Shown one piece after another: positions 13,706 through 18,000 of a stretch of DNA of 18,000 nt. Under the pieces are notes generated by a model, which saw only the letters and a program-made list of their open reading frames with translations, did no database searches and had not been told where the DNA came from. The stretch covers positions 1 to 18,000 of the forward strand of contig JBAPTR010000031.1 of NCBI GenBank assembly GCA_049282265.1, read 5' to 3'. The DNA is from CAYUCJ01 sp049282265. GTDB taxonomy: Bacteria > Desulfobacterota > DSM-4660 > Desulfatiglandales > Desulfatiglandaceae. Position 1 is the first letter of the stretch. The number at the start of each line of letters is the position of its first letter. The position numbers were made by a program, and so were the translations under genes.

Positions 13706-15289
13706 CTAAGCAACCGTCAATTGCTTTATCCTTTCCTGCAACACAAAACGCTGGATCTTGCCCCCCTCGGTCCTCGGTATCCGGTCCACAAATGCGATCC
13801 AACGCGGGTACTTGTAGGTGGCAATCCTGTCTTTGACAAATGACTTGATTTCTGAATCCAATCCTTCAGACGGTGAATAACCCGCCCTCAGCACCACGAA
13901 TGCATAGGGTTTTATGAGTTCATCACTATCATGATAACCCACCACGGCGCTTTCCGCAACCGCCGGGTGCTGGTTGAGCGTATTTTCCACCTCCTGGGGA
14001 GCCAACCATCTTCCCCCCACACGGAGCATGTCATCACTCCTGCCGCGGAAATAGTAAAAGCCGTCCTCATCCATCATGTATCGATCGCCGGTTACAAACC
14101 ACTCGCCCAGCATGTTTCGCTTCGTCTCATCTCTCCGGTTCCAGTAGGCCGAAGCAATGGATCCGCCCCTCACCTGGAGATTGCCTGTCCGGCCTCTATC
14201 CACCGGCCTTCCATCATCATCCAGGAGCCTGGCGTCATAACCCGGGACGACCTTCCCCGTACTGCCGGGTTTGACTTCACCGAAAAAATTAGAGAGGAAG
14301 ATATGGCAGATTTCCGTTGACCCGGTTCCATCCAATATTTCCACGCCGAAAGCTTCCTTGAAGCGAGAATAGACATCCGGCGAAAGGATTTCGGCGGATG
14401 AAATACAGGCCCTGAGCCCGGTCAGTGGAGGCAGGTTTTTACCCTCCTTGCGGCAGGCATTTTTGTAATCTGCAAGGGCACCCAGGAGGGTGGGAACGGT
14501 GAAAAAAAGTGTGGGACGGAACCGGACCAGGTCATCATACACAAGATCGGGAAGGGGCCGATGGCCGGTCAGGATGGTCGTGGCCCCCACTGCAAAAGGG
14601 AAGTACGCGCTGTTCCCGAGGCCATAGGCGAAAAACAGGAAGGAACCCATGACCCGATCGTCCTCGGTCATGTTCAATACGCCCCTGGCATAGGCCTCGG
14701 AACAGTAAACCGGATGACTGTGGTGATGGACGGCACCCATCAACATCTCCGGATTCCTCCCGCTGTACAGCCAGAATGCCACGTCATCGGGTGAGGTCTC
14801 AACTGCCGCAAACTGATCGGATGCCCGGTTCATAAGATCATCAAAGGAAAGATGGGCGTGGTTCTCTTCGGAAACCACAACGATACTTCTCAGGAACCGG
14901 GTCCGGTCAAGAATCTTTTCTATCTCAGGAAGGAAGACCGAATCCACCACAAGAACGCGGGCGCGGCTGTCATTGATCACATGCAGAAAATCATTTGCCT
15001 TCATGAGGATGTTGGTCGGTATGGGAACGGCCCCCAACTTGATGGCCCCGTAAAAGCAGAAGATCATTTCAGGCGAGTCTCTGAGAAGGAGCATGACCCG
15101 GTTTTCCATTTCCACGCCAAGCCCCGCCAGCATATTCGCCGCGCGGTTTACGTTCTGGAGAAGTTGAAGATAGGTATAGGTCTGATCTCCTGAGAGGATA
15201 GCAGCCTTTTCTCCCCGGCCCTCCTCCACGTTCCGATCAATAAGATACCGGGCAACGTTGAATCGATCGGGTAGATTCAATTGGATCAT
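13706..15289 (-). CDS. Benzoate-CoA-ligase-type AMP-forming acyl-CoA synthetase with non-canonical P-loop
   Basis: A 527-residue member of the ANL (acyl/aryl-CoA synthetase) superfamily. It normally activates a carboxylic acid with ATP and then forms the CoA thioester. Conserved parts: FFAYGLGNSAYFPFAVGAT, DGTGSTEICHIFLS (A5), TGDRYMMDEDGFYYFRGRSDDMLRVGG (A7/A8) in pieces, and the C-terminal catalytic K511 in GGKIQR. These fit benzoate-CoA ligases. The ATP-phosphate loop, usually YSSGSTGRPKGAVH-like, instead reads YSGRNPEMLMGAVH at 175-188: same length, but S/T/G/K residues lost. GAGGTG lies 5 bases before the ATG at 15289. It sits between the binding protein and livF, suggesting that the imported acid is made into a CoA ester. 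An acyl-CoA-binding but inactive relative is possible. Confidence 0.88.
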   Translation of the reverse strand: MIQLNLPDRFNVARYLIDRNVEEGRGEKAAILSGDQTYTYLQLLQNVNRAANMLAGLGVEMENRVMLLLRDSPEMIFCFYGAIKLGAVPIPTNILMKANDFLHVINDSRARVLVVDSVFLPEIEKILDRTRFLRSIVVVSEENHAHLSFDDLMNRASDQFAAVETSPDDVAFWLYSGRNPEMLMGAVHHHSHPVYCSEAYARGVLNMTEDDRVMGSFLFFAYGLGNSAYFPFAVGATTILTGHRPLPDLVYDDLVRFRPTLFFTVPTLLGALADYKNACRKEGKNLPPLTGLRACISSAEILSPDVYSRFKEAFGVEILDGTGSTEICHIFLSNFFGEVKPGSTGKVVPGYDARLLDDDGRPVDRGRTGNLQVRGGSIASAYWNRRDETKRNMLGEWFVTGDRYMMDEDGFYYFRGRSDDMLRVGGRWLAPQEVENTLNQHPAVAESAVVGYHDSDELIKPYAFVVLRAGYSPSEGLDSEIKSFVKDRIATYKYPRWIAFVDRIPRTEGGKIQRFVLQERIKQLTVA

Positions 15290-15332
15290 GCTTCACCTCT
15301 TGGCTTCTTACAACTCCTTGCGAACCGCTTTG

Positions 15333-15376
15333 AATTGACGATTACCGGTCAAACGAACAATCGGCAATCGTCAATC
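15333..15376. promoter_or_regulatory. Intercistronic inverted repeat between binding protein and CoA ligase
   Basis: AATTGACGATTACCG (15333-15347) pairs with CGGCAATCGTCAATC (15362-15376), about 13 of 15 positions, with a 14-base loop. On the minus strand it comes 10 bases after the binding-protein stop and 43 bases before the ligase start. No U-tract follows, so it is more likely an RNA-stabilising or repeat-derived hairpin than a terminator. It may favour excess binding protein over the ligase. Confidence 0.5.
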
Positions 15377-15386
15377 AACAATGGTC

Positions 15387-16592
15387 CTATTTGCCGAAAT
15401 AGTCCCAATCCCTCGGCAGCCGAACCCAACCGCTCACGTCCACCATCTTGCCGCCCTTGATCTCGTAAATCTTGGCCTCCATACTTGCCCGATGATCCTT
15501 GGATGTGAAGGTGAGAGGAGGCGCTAGTCCTCCCGTATCGAAGTTCCTAAACTTCTCGAATGCATTGCGTATGCCGGAAGGGGTCAAATTGCCAGCCTTG
15601 TCCGCCATCTTGAGGGCCTCCGTTACGGCGAGAATATTGACCCAGCCCTCCACATAAACATTGGTCCCCTTTTCTCCGGGATGCCATTTTTCATGACTCT
15701 CCACGACCTTTTTCATGCCCGGCACAGGTGCGCCGTAGGGGGAAATGGGGTGCACACCATAGGTTCCCTCGGCTGCGCCGCCACTCAGGGTAATCAGGCT
15801 TTCCTCAAAATTCCGGATGTTTGAAATGAATTTTGTCCTTATTCCCAATGCCTTGGCATCCTTGAGAATAACCGCCCCATTCATGGCGGTGGAGGTAATG
15901 TAGGCAAAATCAGGGTCATACCGTGTCATGTTGGTTAATTGCACCGTGGCATCCTTGGTGGGCCAGTTGATGACCTGATCCGGTCCCACATCAACGCCGA
16001 TCTTTTTCGCATAATCCTTGCACACCTTGAGGATGTCCCTGCCGTACTTATTATCCGGGTACAAATAGCAGATTTTGGGATTTCGGCTCTTGTCCTTCCA
16101 GTTGTCCCTGATCCATTTCAGGCTAATGCGGCCCATGGTCGCATAGGAAGGGGAGACAAAAAAACTGAAAGGCGTCTTTTTGGGGTTCTGGAATTTGGAG
16201 GTAAAAGAGGCCGCGATAGTGGCCACACCATCTGCCACGATCTTCTTGATCAGCGTCATGGTGGTCCCTGTGGACTGTATGTAAAGGCCGAGCACCTTCT
16301 CGGAGTCAACGAGGCGGTTGTATCCGGCCACTCCTCGCGGGACCTTGTACCCATCGTCTATGACGATCAGTTTCAGGTTCTTGCCGTTGATCCCCCCATG
16401 CTCGTTGACCCAGCGCATGGCATCCAACTGGCCCTTAACCTGGTTTTTTCCCCAATCCGAAGTGGGCCCGGAGAGATCGATGAGGACACCCCACTTGATC
16501 TCATCGGCGGCGACAACACTTTTTGCGGTCAGCCCCATGGTCAGGGCCACGGCGACAGCCACTATGGCAAAACCGATTGTCCACTTTTTCAT
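15387..16592 (-). CDS. Periplasmic substrate-binding protein of a Liv-type ABC transporter
   Basis: A 401-residue type I periplasmic binding protein. It has a Sec signal peptide (MKKWTIGFAIVAVAVALTMG, cleavage likely after VVAA near residue 29) and no lipobox cysteine, so it should be soluble in the periplasm. The mature start IKWGVLIDLSGPTSDWGKNQVKG and the RWVNEHGGINGKNLKLIVIDDGYK block are characteristic of the LivK-like family. Ligand is not predictable from sequence; its operon with a benzoate-type CoA ligase suggests an aromatic or other organic acid. GGGAGG about 9 bases upstream marks the ATG at 16592. It is preceded by repeat copy C and the livM gene. Confidence 0.93.
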   Translation of the reverse strand: MKKWTIGFAIVAVAVALTMGLTAKSVVAADEIKWGVLIDLSGPTSDWGKNQVKGQLDAMRWVNEHGGINGKNLKLIVIDDGYKVPRGVAGYNRLVDSEKVLGLYIQSTGTTMTLIKKIVADGVATIAASFTSKFQNPKKTPFSFFVSPSYATMGRISLKWIRDNWKDKSRNPKICYLYPDNKYGRDILKVCKDYAKKIGVDVGPDQVINWPTKDATVQLTNMTRYDPDFAYITSTAMNGAVILKDAKALGIRTKFISNIRNFEESLITLSGGAAEGTYGVHPISPYGAPVPGMKKVVESHEKWHPGEKGTNVYVEGWVNILAVTEALKMADKAGNLTPSGIRNAFEKFRNFDTGGLAPPLTFTSKDHRASMEAKIYEIKGGKMVDVSGWVRLPRDWDYFGK

Positions 16593-16681
16593 AATCTCTT
16601 TCCTCCCTTTCTGGTTAAGATGAACAGCCTGTTGAAAATGCCTCCTTTTCCCCCGTCCTCATCACTCCTAAGAACGGTATT

Positions 16682-16899
16682 GAAACTTCCAAGGAACTCG
16701 TGACCCTCATCAGGAGAACCTGAGGGTCTTTTTCGGACGCTTTCTCATGGGGAACTTGGCATTCAACCCCGGCATGGACGCCCATTCCCTCCGGAGTGGT
16801 TAGAAAGCGTCTGAAAAGGAGCGTCAGGTTCGGCCCGATGCCTCCATTACCTTCGTTGTTCATAGGCTGCCGCCTGCGGCATAACCCAGCTTTTTACGA
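16682..16899. repeat. Dispersed intergenic element, copy C (long form)
   Basis: It fills most of the 312-base gap between livM and the binding protein gene. It starts with AAACTTCCAAGGAACTCGT, as in copy B. It carries a 30-base inverted pair, 16716-16745 with 16802-16831, matching at 26 of 30 positions (core GACGCTTTCT / AGAAAGCGTC). The right block GCGTCAGGTTCGG onward ends with the TGCCGCCTGCGGCA hairpin. The right end is about 6 bases from the livM stop (16905). An 82-codon minus-strand frame at 16615-16863 is a by-product of this repeat. Confidence 0.85.
16702..16733 (+). terminator. Terminator-like hairpin inside repeat copy C, plus orientation
   Basis: GACCCTCA (16702-16709) and TGAGGGTC (16721-16728) pair perfectly, followed by TTTTT (16729-16733). 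No plus-strand gene runs into it, so it may be part of the repeat's folding, or may block antisense transcription into livM. Its right side is also part of the long inverted arm, so the two structures exclude each other. Confidence 0.45.
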
Positions 16900-16904
16900 T
16901 TCGA

Positions 16905-17948
16905 TCAATAGGAAAACGGCCATAATTTCCAGTAGGCACGAATCGTGCGCCACCGTGCGGCAAGGCCGTCCGGTTCGAAAATAAGAAAAAAGACAATCAC
17001 AAAACCAAACACGATCTCCCTGATAGAAACAAACCAGGTGATATGATCGGGAAAGGTCGAGTTCAGATAGGTGGTCACCACTTCAAGGACCCTTTCCAGG
17101 ATAAACCAGAAAGCCACGCCGAAAATACCTCCGGTAATGTGTCCCAGGCCCCCGATGATGCACATGGCCAGGTAATCTATGGATTGGTGGATGGTAAAAG
17201 ATTCATGGGTGATCACCTCCAGGTACTGTGCCAGTAATGCCCCGGCTATGCCGGCGAGAAAGGAGGCGACGGCAAAAGACATCAAGCGATACTTGAAAAG
17301 ATTCACCCCGATCACCTCGGCGGCCAGATACCTGTCGCGAATGGCCACAAAGGCCCGTCCCGATCGGGAGCGAACAATGTTCTTGATCACCATGGTGGCG
17401 GTCACTGCCAGGAAAAAGGTCAGGTAGTAGAGATGGAAGTGGTCATTGAAGTGAAACGGCCCAATGGTTCCCGGGTCAACATACAACCCTTCTACACCAC
17501 CCGTAAGGCTGTCCCAGCGCCGGATGGTGAATTCTATGATAAACTGGGCCGCAATGGTGGCCATGGCCAGGTAAAGCCCCCGCAGTCTAAGGGAAGGAAT
17601 GCCGAAGACCATGCCCACGAGAGCGGCTACCAAACCGGCAGCGGGTAAGGCTACCAAAAAAGGGAGCCCTGCCTGGCCGATGAGGATGGAGCAGGTATAG
17701 GCGCCCACACCCAGAAAAGCGGCATGACCCAGCGAAATCTGTCCAGTGAAACCGGTGAGCAGGTTGAGGCCATGGCAGGCAATAATCGCAATACCGGCTT
17801 CAATCATGATGGACATCATGTACTTGGAACCAGCCAGGGGGAACAGAATGCAGGCCAACAAAAAAGCAATGACCCAGGCCTTCACAAACCAGGTTTGGAA
17901 GATGCGTTCATCACTGCGATATTTCTCGTGGAATATTCCAGCCGGCAT
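16905..17948 (-). CDS. livM: Branched-chain-amino-acid-type ABC transporter permease LivM
   Basis: A 347-residue inner-membrane permease with about nine or ten hydrophobic segments. Family marks are GHAAFLGVGAYT (74-85) following LTGFTGQISL, GIPSLRLRGLYLAMATIA, GGVEGL, and MCIIGGLGHITGGIFG in the last third, all typical of LivM. It forms the translocation path with LivH (not seen; perhaps upstream past 18000). The cytosolic start is charged (HEKYRSDERIF). The ATG at 17948 has only a weak AGG upstream. The next gene on the strand is the binding protein, separated by repeat copy C. Bases 17949-18000 hold no feature I can support. Confidence 0.94.
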   Translation of the reverse strand: MPAGIFHEKYRSDERIFQTWFVKAWVIAFLLACILFPLAGSKYMMSIMIEAGIAIIACHGLNLLTGFTGQISLGHAAFLGVGAYTCSILIGQAGLPFLVALPAAGLVAALVGMVFGIPSLRLRGLYLAMATIAAQFIIEFTIRRWDSLTGGVEGLYVDPGTIGPFHFNDHFHLYYLTFFLAVTATMVIKNIVRSRSGRAFVAIRDRYLAAEVIGVNLFKYRLMSFAVASFLAGIAGALLAQYLEVITHESFTIHQSIDYLAMCIIGGLGHITGGIFGVAFWFILERVLEVVTTYLNSTFPDHITWFVSIREIVFGFVIVFFLIFEPDGLAARWRTIRAYWKLWPFSY

Positions 17949-18000
17949 AACCTAAGATCCCATCCATCTAAAAGTCTATGAACGTTGAACATCGAACGTC

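Noticed and set aside
16615..16863. 82-codon minus-strand frame between livM and the binding protein
   Set aside because: It coincides with repeat copy C and owes its openness to the repeat; no protein family features.
1..18000. CRISPR arrays, IS elements, prophage or toxin-antitoxin genes
   Set aside because: No regularly spaced direct repeats, transposase, integrase or toxin-like frames were seen; the repeats present are intergenic and structured.

Overview
The window looks like a chromosomal segment of a Desulfobacterota (former Deltaproteobacteria) bacterium. The basis is gene content and order, not a database match: a def-fmt-DUF116-rsmB-rpe block, a branched-chain-amino-acid-type ABC transporter interleaved with a benzoate-CoA-ligase-type enzyme, a CGGC-domain protein, a radical SAM protein and moderately GC-rich codon use. 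I see no phage, IS, integron or CRISPR signature.

Layout. 1-861 (-): a sugar-nucleotide epimerase/dehydratase cut by the left edge. 1045-3360 (+), divergent from it: a 771-residue fusion of a PLP cysteine synthase and a complete cysteinyl-tRNA-synthetase-like region. Its HIGH, KMSKS and zinc-site motifs are altered. 3353-4560 (-): a radical SAM protein with a C-terminal Cys cluster, then a small four-Cys protein. 4726-4976 (-): two serine tRNAs (GCU and UGA anticodons). 5068-9520 (-): def, fmt, DUF116, rsmB, rpe, a translation-linked housekeeping block, with rpe separated from rsmB by a repeat. 9690-11596 (+): an HD-domain phosphohydrolase, a TonB-like protein and an EI24/CysZ-type membrane protein, tightly packed. 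11586-12577 (-): a CGGC-domain protein overlapping a response regulator by 4 bases. 12886-17948 (-): livM, a periplasmic binding protein, a CoA ligase and livF, apparently a system that imports an organic (perhaps aromatic) acid and activates it with CoA. livG and livH are not in the window and may lie beyond 18000.

The most distinctive non-coding feature is a dispersed intergenic element present three times (5768-5840, 12608-12885, 16682-16899). All copies have the same orientation. Each lies just downstream of the stop codon of a minus-strand gene (rsmB, livF, livM) and before the next gene on that strand. Two copies are long and carry matched inverted arms and a small hairpin whose two sides differ together between copies; the third is a right-end fragment. 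The best coding leads are the cysteine synthase-CysRS fusion and a CoA ligase whose P-loop motif has been completely replaced without an indel. Gene packing is dense, with convergent overlaps at 3353-3360 and 11586-11596.
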